NCBI GenBank assembly: GCA_024280415.1
Contig: JAJRQE010000100.1
Span: 1 to 33,485 of the forward strand
Direction of reading: 5' to 3'
Length of the DNA stretch: 33,485 bases
Origin: Spirochaetota bacterium
GTDB taxonomy: Bacteria > Spirochaetota > Spirochaetia > B11-G9
Part shown: in pieces, positions 27,066 to 33,485 of the stretch
Position numbering within the stretch: position 1 is the first letter of the stretch
Layout: every line of letters starts with the position of its first letter
Notes under the pieces: generated by a model
What the model saw: only the letters and a program-made list of their open reading frames with translations
Told to the model about the DNA's origin: nothing
The model's database searches: none
Program-made: the position numbers and the translations under genes

Positions 27066-27986
27066 ATGAGTCAAGAAGAAGAAAAAGCAAAATTATTTGT
27101 AGCACGTCTCCTGTCCAATCCTTCATTGAGGTCTCTAAACCCGCTTCAGAGAGAGGAGCAGATATTAAGTTTTATGGAGATGAATGCTCAGCAGCTTCTC
27201 CCTACACTTTCATCAGGAGCCTTTTTCCCGGGAGAATCATGGTTTAAAATACATAGTTTACTGAAAGAAGTTCTGGGTACTTTAATTGACGGGTCTCTTC
27301 TTCCGGGAGTTCAGAGACAAATTTACGATAAAATTAATTTTTCCTTTCTATCTGTTTTTGGATCCCAAAAAGGGTTTCAGGATAAAACAAAGGATGGAAT
27401 ATTTACCTTTGTCAAACATCTTTTATCTGTTCCCGAGGGAAGAAAGGCTTTTTCAGGGAGTTACAATGCCATTGGAAGACAGATAGTCGACAAATATATT
27501 GAAGCTGTATTTAATGATCATTCCTATGTCCATTTTGAACTTATAAAGGTACAGAGACTTAAAATGAGTAAGGAAGAGATTCAGAATTTCTTAAAAGTTT
27601 CTCTTCTTCTGAGGCCGGTTATTTATACCTTCGGCACCAATATGCATAAGGATAATTCGAGTGGTATTATTACAACTTCTTTTGCCGAGAAAGTTGAGGA
27701 ATCTCTTCGGAAAGAGATTCCCTCTCTGCCTGAAGCACTGATAAAGAGTGCTGTCGGAAGTAATGTATCCTTTAACGATCATAAGTATCTTCAGGCGACC
27801 TCAAGGCTGACATCCATTATGAGTTCTCTGGCTCAATCCATAAAATCGGATATTACAGTTGACCGTGGAGCATCGACTCCTGAAAAAAGCTGGTTTAGTA
27901 TTGCAAGACGTAATTATAAATATTTTGGCTGGGACATTAAAATGCTGGATGAACTTTACAGATTTTCCGCTGAGAATAATTGGTAG
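27066..27986 (+). CDS. Uncharacterised soluble protein paired with the voltage-sensor gene
   Basis: 306 residues, no family recognised. It has no signal peptide or membrane segment and looks mainly helical. The start region is charged (MSQEEEKAKLFVARLLSNP), and the C-terminus has an aromatic stretch (SWFSIARRNYKYFGW). It ends 10 bases before the voltage-sensor gene on the same strand, with GGTGAT between, so the two are probably one transcript and it may be a cytoplasmic partner. The ribosome binding site is poor. It is divergent from the large surface protein. The function is not known. Confidence 0.78.
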   Translation: MSQEEEKAKLFVARLLSNPSLRSLNPLQREEQILSFMEMNAQQLLPTLSSGAFFPGESWFKIHSLLKEVLGTLIDGSLLPGVQRQIYDKINFSFLSVFGSQKGFQDKTKDGIFTFVKHLLSVPEGRKAFSGSYNAIGRQIVDKYIEAVFNDHSYVHFELIKVQRLKMSKEEIQNFLKVSLLLRPVIYTFGTNMHKDNSSGIITTSFAEKVEESLRKEIPSLPEALIKSAVGSNVSFNDHKYLQATSRLTSIMSSLAQSIKSDITVDRGASTPEKSWFSIARRNYKYFGWDIKMLDELYRFSAENNW

Positions 27987-27996
27987 GTGATTTAAT

Positions 27997-29112
27997 ATGC
28001 AGAGTAAAATAAAAAACTGGGCAGAATCGATAGTAATAGTTGCAATCTTTCTTGTTCTTATTCAAACTTTCCTTGAAGATTTTGCAGTTTTAACAGGATG
28101 GAGCTGGAATACACGAAGAATACTTATATTTACGAGTCTTGGTTTTGATCTATTTTTTTCAATAGAGTTTCTGACCAGATTTTTTTCAGGAATGATGAAA
28201 AAAGAAGCCGGGCGTTACTTTATGGAAGGAAAAGGATGGATAGATTTTCTTGCTTCCATTCCTCTCCTCCTCTTAAACAGCGGACCTGCTTTTTTTGCAC
28301 TGATTACAGGAAGTGGTTTCTTCTTTGGTATGGGCGGGCTTCTTAATATTCTTAAGATAATTAAGGCTATTCGGATTGCACGTATCCTTAGACTGCTCCG
28401 CATACTAAAAATATTCAGACAGATTAAACATACCGGAAGCAGAATGGCTCAAAGACATGTTGCAAAAATTACCACTTTAAGTATTACCACCTTTGTTTTT
28501 ACTCTACTTGTTTTTTCTATTTTTACCGGGTTTGTTTCTTTACCTACTTCGGAAAGCAAGGTTATGAAAAATGAAAAAGCAGGAATAAGCAATTTTGTTA
28601 CAAATATAAGTCAGGAAAGACCTTCTGTTGCAGCCCGGAATTTTGCAGATTATGATTCCGACCTGCTTGTTGTCAAACAAAAAGGGGAGACTTTATATAC
28701 CAGATACGATAATCCGTTTTACTCTACGGTTTTCGGTCCTGGTGACTATCAGTACTATAAAACTGCAGATTATGAGTTTTTCTTTGATACCAGGGAACTT
28801 TCACAAATACAGGCTTTAAATAATATATTGTTTTTTGTCATTGTAGTTATGAGTGTTCTTGTCTTCTTAATATATTACAGTCCTCACTTTGCCCTTACGG
28901 TAACAGATCCAATACATGTTATGCGGAGAGGATTTATGGAGAATGACTATAATCTTGAGGTTAAAATACCGGAATTGTTCCGGGAGGATGATATATATCA
29001 GCTGGGGAAGGCCTATAATGAAAAATATCTTCCAATGAAAGTCAGACAGGAAGAAATTTCAGAGGGACAGACCAGTCTGACTATGGATGATTTTGAAGAT
29101 CTGTTTAAATAA
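27997..29112 (+). CDS. Voltage-sensor-domain membrane protein with periplasmic loop and HAMP-like segment
   Basis: 371 residues. Residues 10-145 form a canonical voltage sensor: S1 about 10-29; S2 about 44-64 with E57; S3 with WIDFLASIP (D83); and S4, where K or R occurs at every third position, K120, K123, R126, R129, R132, R135, K138, R141 and K144. A fifth membrane segment spans about 160-182. Where an ion channel would have a short pore loop there are about 90 soluble residues (183-272) and no TVGYG or similar filter. A sixth segment (about 276-298) runs into a HAMP-like stretch (DPIHVMRRGF to DDIYQLGKAYNEKY, about 304-344) and a short acidic tail. It may be a potential-sensing signal protein rather than a potassium channel. 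Databases may label it 'ion transporter'. Confidence 0.83.
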   Translation: MQSKIKNWAESIVIVAIFLVLIQTFLEDFAVLTGWSWNTRRILIFTSLGFDLFFSIEFLTRFFSGMMKKEAGRYFMEGKGWIDFLASIPLLLLNSGPAFFALITGSGFFFGMGGLLNILKIIKAIRIARILRLLRILKIFRQIKHTGSRMAQRHVAKITTLSITTFVFTLLVFSIFTGFVSLPTSESKVMKNEKAGISNFVTNISQERPSVAARNFADYDSDLLVVKQKGETLYTRYDNPFYSTVFGPGDYQYYKTADYEFFFDTRELSQIQALNNILFFVIVVMSVLVFLIYYSPHFALTVTDPIHVMRRGFMENDYNLEVKIPELFREDDIYQLGKAYNEKYLPMKVRQEEISEGQTSLTMDDFEDLFK

Positions 29113-29139
29113 AAACAGATTAACCTCTCTAAATCTGTT
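29111..29139 (-). terminator. Terminator of the ComFB-like gene
   Basis: On the minus strand AACAGATT (29139-29132) pairs with AATCTGTT (29121-29114) over a ten-base loop, followed by a T run (29115-29111). The gene's stop codon TAG (29131-29129) lies at the edge of the loop. It also separates the convergent voltage-sensor gene. Confidence 0.6.
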
Positions 29140-29830
29140 CCTGGGATCTCTTGAAAAGATAGAGACCATCCATTTTTATTGTGGTTCCAATAGATGATGT
29201 TGTTACAATATTTTTTTCACTTTTAAGTTTTATTTCGAAAAAGTGACTTACAGGATCGTATCTTTTATCATCAATTCGCAGTTCAAAATGAAACACTCTT
29301 TCTTCATCTACTTCGTCCGCTGCTATTGGTGCCGGTCTGAAGGAGTAGCTTCCTCTGATACTCTTTACTATAGTAAACGGGTTCTGCCAGGTATTATCGA
29401 TCATCTGGGCAGGTGAATCCTCAAAATAAAGACTTATAATTGCATTTTCCACAGGAACAAAATTATCACCTAAAAGTACAGTTCCAATAATAGAAGGGAA
29501 ATTGAACAGATATCTTGTAGAGATATTTCTTGTAGTTTCCTTCTTGTTATAGTAGGGGCGCTTGTTTTCACTGATTTTTTTAATTCCGGCGTTGATAAGT
29601 GTCATCAGATCAACTTTTTTCTGAATTAGATCATGATAGTTGTCCTCGAAATGGAGAAGACCCCTGCCGGAAATAATATATTCAGGTTTAATTCTGTTTA
29701 GGACATAACAGGCAACATCGAGTCTGCACTGAAGGCAGTCTGCCATTTCGAAACCCTCTTTCCTCTTATCTTCAAATATTTCATTTACAGTATCAACAAC
29801 TATGCTCTCCATAATGTTATGAACATTCAT
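29129..29830 (-). CDS. ComFB-domain protein with C-terminal beta-domain
   Basis: 233 residues. The N-terminal part (about 1-90) matches the late competence ComFB family: MNVHNIMESIVVDTVNEIF, then CLQC (C32, C35) in CLQCRLDVACYVLNRIKPEY. ComFB proteins have recently been described as receptors of cyclic dinucleotides, mainly in cyanobacteria. The C-terminal part (about 105-225) is not found in simple ComFB proteins; GTVLLGDNFVPVENAIISLY and GSYSFRP resemble a carboxypeptidase-regulatory, Ig-like fold. GGAGG lies 8 bases before the ATG. It is divergent from the lipoprotein-PilZ genes, so a cyclic-di-GMP role is plausible but inferred. Confidence 0.8.
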   Translation of the reverse strand: MNVHNIMESIVVDTVNEIFEDKRKEGFEMADCLQCRLDVACYVLNRIKPEYIISGRGLLHFEDNYHDLIQKKVDLMTLINAGIKKISENKRPYYNKKETTRNISTRYLFNFPSIIGTVLLGDNFVPVENAIISLYFEDSPAQMIDNTWQNPFTIVKSIRGSYSFRPAPIAADEVDEERVFHFELRIDDKRYDPVSHFFEIKLKSEKNIVTTSSIGTTIKMDGLYLFKRSQEQI

Positions 29831-30006
29831 AGTTTAACCTCCATTTATCTATTTCAGGATTATAGCAAAAATAATCTCAATTATCTAATCCTTTTTACAA
29901 AAAAAATCACTATATTATTAACGCTGTTTAAGTCTGAGTGAGAGAGGCAGAGAGAAGCTTTTCGGTCATCAAGTCTCCAGACATCTTTAAAAAATGGGAA
30001 TTGTAC

Positions 30007-30078
30007 TGTATATTAAGGGTTAAAAAGGTATATACTGGCTTTAGAAACGGTATTTTTTCACATATTGTATATTAAAGG
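30007..30078. repeat. Two direct repeats in the lipoprotein leader
   Basis: TGTATATTAAGGG (30007-30019) and TGTATATTAAAGG (30066-30078) lie 59 bases apart in the 262-base gap 29831-30092. The second overlaps a TCACATATTGTA motif (30058-30069) shared with 22178. TATATT at 30009-30014 with TTTAAA 17 bases before it could be a weak promoter. The rest of the gap holds a purine-rich stretch (29936-29966) bracketed by GTCTG (29932-29936) and CAGAC (29978-29982), possibly a weak stem; nothing else is recognised. Confidence 0.35.
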
Positions 30079-30092
30079 AAAGTTGTCCTGAC

Positions 30093-30788
30093 ATGAAATT
30101 GGGTATTAAAAAGACAGAGAAAATATTTTTACTTCTTTTTCTAATCTTTGTATTGGGAGTTTCCTGTCAGAATAAAAAAAATATTCCGGAGAAACCGGAA
30201 CAGTCAATAAATCACAATCCTTCTCAGGAAGATAAAAATCAGCTGGTATTTGGATCAGCCAGACCAAAGGAAGCTCCTGTTTCAGATCTGACTTCCAGGG
30301 GCTTTACCGAAACAGACAGAGGAGATATTAAAGGGCAGCTTTTGCCCCTTGTTTCCATAGTACAGATACCCGAGGATATGGTGATTGGTCCACTTCAGAA
30401 TATAAGGTTGGCAGATACAGGGGATGTCTCTTTTTTATCTGCTGTGACTTCATTTTTCAAGGAAGCCGAAAAGGGAATTATCAGCGATGATGTGCTTCAT
30501 CCTGAATGGAAGGATTCCATTCGCAGAGTATTGGGGACAGAACTTGTTAAATCTGAATATTCCCTTAGAATAGGTAAAATCGTAAGTGAAGAAGGTCTTA
30601 AAAGAGCTAATATTCGTATTATAAGTAATATTGGAAGAATCAGCGGTGAGGTAATGGCAGACTACTATGAAGGTAGATGGCTTCTCAGCAGTATCTCTGT
30701 TGACTTTGCACAGCTGCATACCCTGTATGTAAGAGAGAATATCGAATTTTCTCCATTAGGTTATTCGAATATACTATTGAATTATTAG
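30093..30788 (+). CDS. Putative lipoprotein
   Basis: 231 residues beginning MKLGIKKTEKIFLLLFLIFV and then LGVSC, with the lipidated Cys at 25. A polar, Lys/Glu/Asn-rich spacer (about 26-60) leads to a compact domain with LGTELVKSEYSLRIGKIVSE and VMADYYEGRWLLSSISVDFA. No family is recognised. The Shine-Dalgarno-like AAAGGA is 13 bases before the ATG, a little far. Only 12 bases separate it from the PilZ gene, so they form an operon. It may be an envelope component tied to that signalling protein. Confidence 0.78.
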   Translation: MKLGIKKTEKIFLLLFLIFVLGVSCQNKKNIPEKPEQSINHNPSQEDKNQLVFGSARPKEAPVSDLTSRGFTETDRGDIKGQLLPLVSIVQIPEDMVIGPLQNIRLADTGDVSFLSAVTSFFKEAEKGIISDDVLHPEWKDSIRRVLGTELVKSEYSLRIGKIVSEEGLKRANIRIISNIGRISGEVMADYYEGRWLLSSISVDFAQLHTLYVRENIEFSPLGYSNILLNY

Positions 30789-30800
30789 AAAGGGTGGGTT

Positions 30801-32051
30801 ATGGGAACTGAAATGGGACGTATTGAACAGGAATTTATTCTTAATAATATTATAGAAAAAAAACTTCCGGTAAAACTCCACATAAGGAAAAATGAGATAG
30901 AAGGTATTTTTCTTTCTATGGATAATAATCTTTTGTTTTCGAGCAGTAATTCTCTAATAGGCGAAATAGAAAAAGGGGAGTATGTTAATTTTTTCTTTGC
31001 TTTTTTTAGTCATACCATGACTTTTAAAACGATAGTTTTGTCGGAGGGTAATCCTCTTAAACTCAAAGTTCCTGATCATATCTATAAAAATCTTAAAAGA
31101 AAGTTTGTCCGGGTTCCTACGGGATCAGATATTGAACTATCTTTTACCCTCGAAAATGCCAGGATAGTTCTCGATTTTCCTAAAACTCAGGAATATGAAT
31201 CCCTGGATTCAGAAATTTTTTCCGATGATTTTAATCTGGTGGATCTTAAGGACTTGTTTTCACAGTTTAAGACCAAATCCAGTCAGTTTGCTTCCGGTTC
31301 TGAGATAATTATGCTTCGATCCAGGGAACCTGGAACATTTGAAGAACGAATTATTGCAGAAACAGGAAAGAGTTTGTTCATCCCGGAAACCACAGCTCCT
31401 TTTCCGAATAACGAAAAGGTTGACAGCGAGTACGTAATAACTGAGGAGATGTTTCTGGATAAACATGGTGATGAGATAGTTATCCATGGAAAAAATCTGA
31501 GAGAAATGGAAATTCTTTTAAAGGAAAAATACAGAAGCGGGATATACGCAGAGTTGTTTACACCTGTTATTTATCATGAGTATGCCATTGGGTATCTTCA
31601 TCTGGTGAATGATGAGAAAAGGAAAAGACCTTTTACCAGTCAGACTCTGAACTTTGCAAGGGAATTTTCCAGAATCCTTGCATTCTCTCTGGAGAAACAG
31701 GGGTATTTTACCGGGGGTAAGCTGGCTGAAAGTCAGTACAATCCTGAAATAATTGATATAAGTGCTTCCGGACTCATGTTCACCCATCCTGAAAAGAAAT
31801 TATCCGAGATTCTTGGGATGTATGGTGACCTTAAACTCTCTCTTAAGATTGGTCCGAGAAAAATGGAGATGTTATCCCGGGTAATGAGGAAGTATAAATC
31901 AAAGGATATCTATTTTTACGGCTTGCAGTTTCTTGAAATAGAACCTGAGGATTTCAGATTCCTTTTTGATTATGTTTACGGAAGACCATTTTCGGATGAC
32001 GATGATAGGTTTTGGGAAGGCGGTGCTGAACCTCCTGAACTAAATTTTTAA
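30801..32051 (+). CDS. PilZ-type protein interrupted by a GAF-like insertion
   Basis: 416 residues. An N-terminal beta domain (about 1-95) resembles the YcgR-type N domain that precedes PilZ. The first PilZ c-di-GMP-binding motif RxxxR is R100-KFV-R104 (KRKFVRVP). The second, DxSxxG, is D319-IS-AS-G324 (IIDISASGLMF), followed by the expected barrel end (RVMRKYKSKDIYFYGLQFLE). The two motifs are normally about 20-30 residues apart; here about 215 lie between, and part of that insert (about 228-302) reads like a GAF domain (VIYHEYAIGYLHLVND, KRPFTSQTLNFAREFSRILA). The protein may combine cyclic-di-GMP with another small-molecule signal. No membrane segment is seen. An acidic tail ends the protein. 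The partial gene follows after 42 bases. Confidence 0.8.
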   Translation: MGTEMGRIEQEFILNNIIEKKLPVKLHIRKNEIEGIFLSMDNNLLFSSSNSLIGEIEKGEYVNFFFAFFSHTMTFKTIVLSEGNPLKLKVPDHIYKNLKRKFVRVPTGSDIELSFTLENARIVLDFPKTQEYESLDSEIFSDDFNLVDLKDLFSQFKTKSSQFASGSEIIMLRSREPGTFEERIIAETGKSLFIPETTAPFPNNEKVDSEYVITEEMFLDKHGDEIVIHGKNLREMEILLKEKYRSGIYAELFTPVIYHEYAIGYLHLVNDEKRKRPFTSQTLNFAREFSRILAFSLEKQGYFTGGKLAESQYNPEIIDISASGLMFTHPEKKLSEILGMYGDLKLSLKIGPRKMEMLSRVMRKYKSKDIYFYGLQFLEIEPEDFRFLFDYVYGRPFSDDDDRFWEGGAEPPELNF

Positions 32052-32093
32052 TAATGCTGTCAAATTGTACTTTTTCGGGTTAGGATATTGTGT

Positions 32094-33485
32094 ATGATTT
32101 ATATTTTAATTGAGCTCAACGGGTTCAGGCAGTTAAAAAAAATAGACAGTAGTTTCACAAAAACTCTTGAAGATACAATGAATAACACTTTTTCCGGTGA
32201 AAGCTGTAGTTTTATTAATCAAAAACACAGTGTTTTTTCATTTTTATTTTCCGGGGAGGATAAATATGTTTCCTCATTGTTTTACAGTATAGTGGAGTTT
32301 TTTAATTATCTAAAATCAAAGCGTAATCTTCTGACAGGTTTTAATATATTATTAAGTGATGCTTCATCATCTTCATCTGCGGATATCCTGACTGACCTTA
32401 CTGGAAAGCTTTTTTCAATAAATGAAGATGAATCCCTGTTTATAAGCAGAGGGCTTCTGTCTGTTCTTAATACTTCTGCAGAATTTTTAGAAGTCGGGAA
32501 TTTTTTAAAACTGGTTACATTTTATGAATATGAGCAGGAGCAGGGGGAAGATCTTATCAGTTTTCTCTCAGGATCCAAAGGTATAACAAAGTATATTGAT
32601 ATTTTGGAACCCTATATAAATGGGAGCCGCCGGGGATTGGTCTATTTTTACGGTAGAAAATCCTATGGCCTGTCCTGGCTAAGTTTTTCCATAGCCGGAC
32701 TTCTTCAGGGAAAGACCATGAATGCTCCATGGCTCTATATTAAATATAATAATAGTCTGATTTCCAGCATAAATTCACTTATAAACTGTATGGACAGGGA
32801 TTTTATTAAAAATTTAGATACTTATTTGACCGGAGTTGAGCGTTCTCTCTGGAGAGAAAAGTTTCCTCTTATTAAAGATAGCTACACTATTATTTTCGAT
32901 GAGGATGCACTGGTTCTGTTCAGACTCTACCTAAAAGCTTATTCACTCAGAATGGATGAACTTTATTTACCCTCTCTTGTTTTTATCATTGATTCTCACA
33001 GCTTTGATGAGACTACCTCCTCTTATCTTGCATCGATCCTGGAAGATCTATATGTAGAATTGAATCTTATTCCTGTGCTGTTTTCTGAAGAGGAGGATTT
33101 ACCTGCAGTCTATAACATGTTAAAGGGGAAAAAATACCAGGCCGATGAATGGGTTCTTGAGGCTGAAGATAAAAAAGAAAATGATGGCAGTGTATTGAGC
33201 TGTTACAGCTCTCCAGTGGCTTTTTATCATGCCGCCAGAACTTATAAAGTCAGTAATGAGATAATTTCTGAGAATGATATACCTAAGAGGATCAGAGGGG
33301 AGATGGGTTATTCGGTAAAACGATTTCTTCTCCTCTATTCATTATTCCACGATCTTTGCGATAAAGAGATATTTTTTTCCCTTCTGGAGACGGAACAGTC
33401 GGAGCATCTTAAGAACGAGCAGATATACAAAGATTTAATTTCGGATGGAGTTATTTATCCAGGTAATATGGGAATTTCTTATTTA
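32094..33485 (+). CDS. Large protein with degenerate P-loop, 3' end outside the window
   Basis: The frame is open from ATG 32094 to the last base (464 codons), so it continues beyond the window. AGGA lies 8 bases before the ATG and the PilZ gene ends 42 bases upstream. The first 130 residues (MIYILIELNGFRQLKKIDSS) may be a decayed nucleotidyl-cyclase-like domain, but this is weak. YFYGRKSYGLSWL (G187 to S194) has the spacing of a Walker A loop, GxxxxGKS, with Leu in place of the essential Lys. LVFIIDSHSFD (D300) resembles a Walker B strand. This pattern suggests a STAND/AAA-type signalling ATPase that has lost nucleotide binding. TPRs may follow outside. The assignment is tentative; the ORF itself is secure. 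Confidence 0.7.
   Translation, partial: MIYILIELNGFRQLKKIDSSFTKTLEDTMNNTFSGESCSFINQKHSVFSFLFSGEDKYVSSLFYSIVEFFNYLKSKRNLLTGFNILLSDASSSSSADILTDLTGKLFSINEDESLFISRGLLSVLNTSAEFLEVGNFLKLVTFYEYEQEQGEDLISFLSGSKGITKYIDILEPYINGSRRGLVYFYGRKSYGLSWLSFSIAGLLQGKTMNAPWLYIKYNNSLISSINSLINCMDRDFIKNLDTYLTGVERSLWREKFPLIKDSYTIIFDEDALVLFRLYLKAYSLRMDELYLPSLVFIIDSHSFDETTSSYLASILEDLYVELNLIPVLFSEEEDLPAVYNMLKGKKYQADEWVLEAEDKKENDGSVLSCYSSPVAFYHAARTYKVSNEIISENDIPKRIRGEMGYSVKRFLLLYSLFHDLCDKEIFFSLLETEQSEHLKNEQIYKDLISDGVIYPGNMGISYL

Noticed and set aside
27997-29112. Ordinary voltage-gated potassium channel
   Set aside because: No selectivity filter sequence is present between the last two membrane segments, and a 90-residue soluble stretch replaces the pore loop.

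Overview
The window is an AT-rich bacterial chromosome segment that most resembles a spirochaete of the Spirochaetales. The support is indirect: plastic lipobox sequences, many TPR proteins, FecR-domain and beta-barrel envelope proteins, and cyclic-di-nucleotide signalling domains. No rRNA, tRNA, CRISPR array, insertion sequence or phage gene was seen. The genus cannot be named from this sequence.

Layout. (1) 1-878: the 3' end of an M23 peptidase gene overlapping rpsU, whose perfect Shine-Dalgarno appears to point at an AUA start codon; a terminator follows. (2) 980-7948: one compact operon behind a clear promoter, serA-serC-lrp-gcvT-gcvH-gcvPA-gcvPB. It joins serine synthesis from 3-phosphoglycerate to the glycine cleavage system, with an Lrp/AsnC regulator inside. 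No lpd or glycine riboswitch was seen. (3) 8194-10999: a dihydroorotate-dehydrogenase-like flavoprotein, an acyltransferase whose frame is broken at a run of ten A, and a lipoprotein. (4) 11016-14003, minus strand: a ParB-like protein, a metallophosphoesterase and a membrane-anchored TPR protein ending in a degenerate Mrr-like domain. (5) 14027-16790: two plus-strand TPR proteins separated by a paired-hairpin element. (6) 16832-27015, minus strand: mutL, a FecR domain fused to an outer-membrane barrel, a paralogous stand-alone barrel, and a very large surface protein with two carbohydrate-binding-like modules. (7) 27066-33485: a signalling neighbourhood. It holds an unknown protein paired with a voltage-sensor protein that lacks a potassium filter and ends in a HAMP-like segment, a ComFB-type protein, a lipoprotein, a PilZ protein split by a GAF-like insertion, and the start of a protein with a degenerate P-loop.

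The strongest candidates for something undescribed are the voltage-sensor/HAMP protein (27997-29112), the interrupted PilZ protein (30801-32051) and the A10 frameshift in the acyltransferase (9474-9483). All family assignments come from reading motifs by eye; no database search was run.
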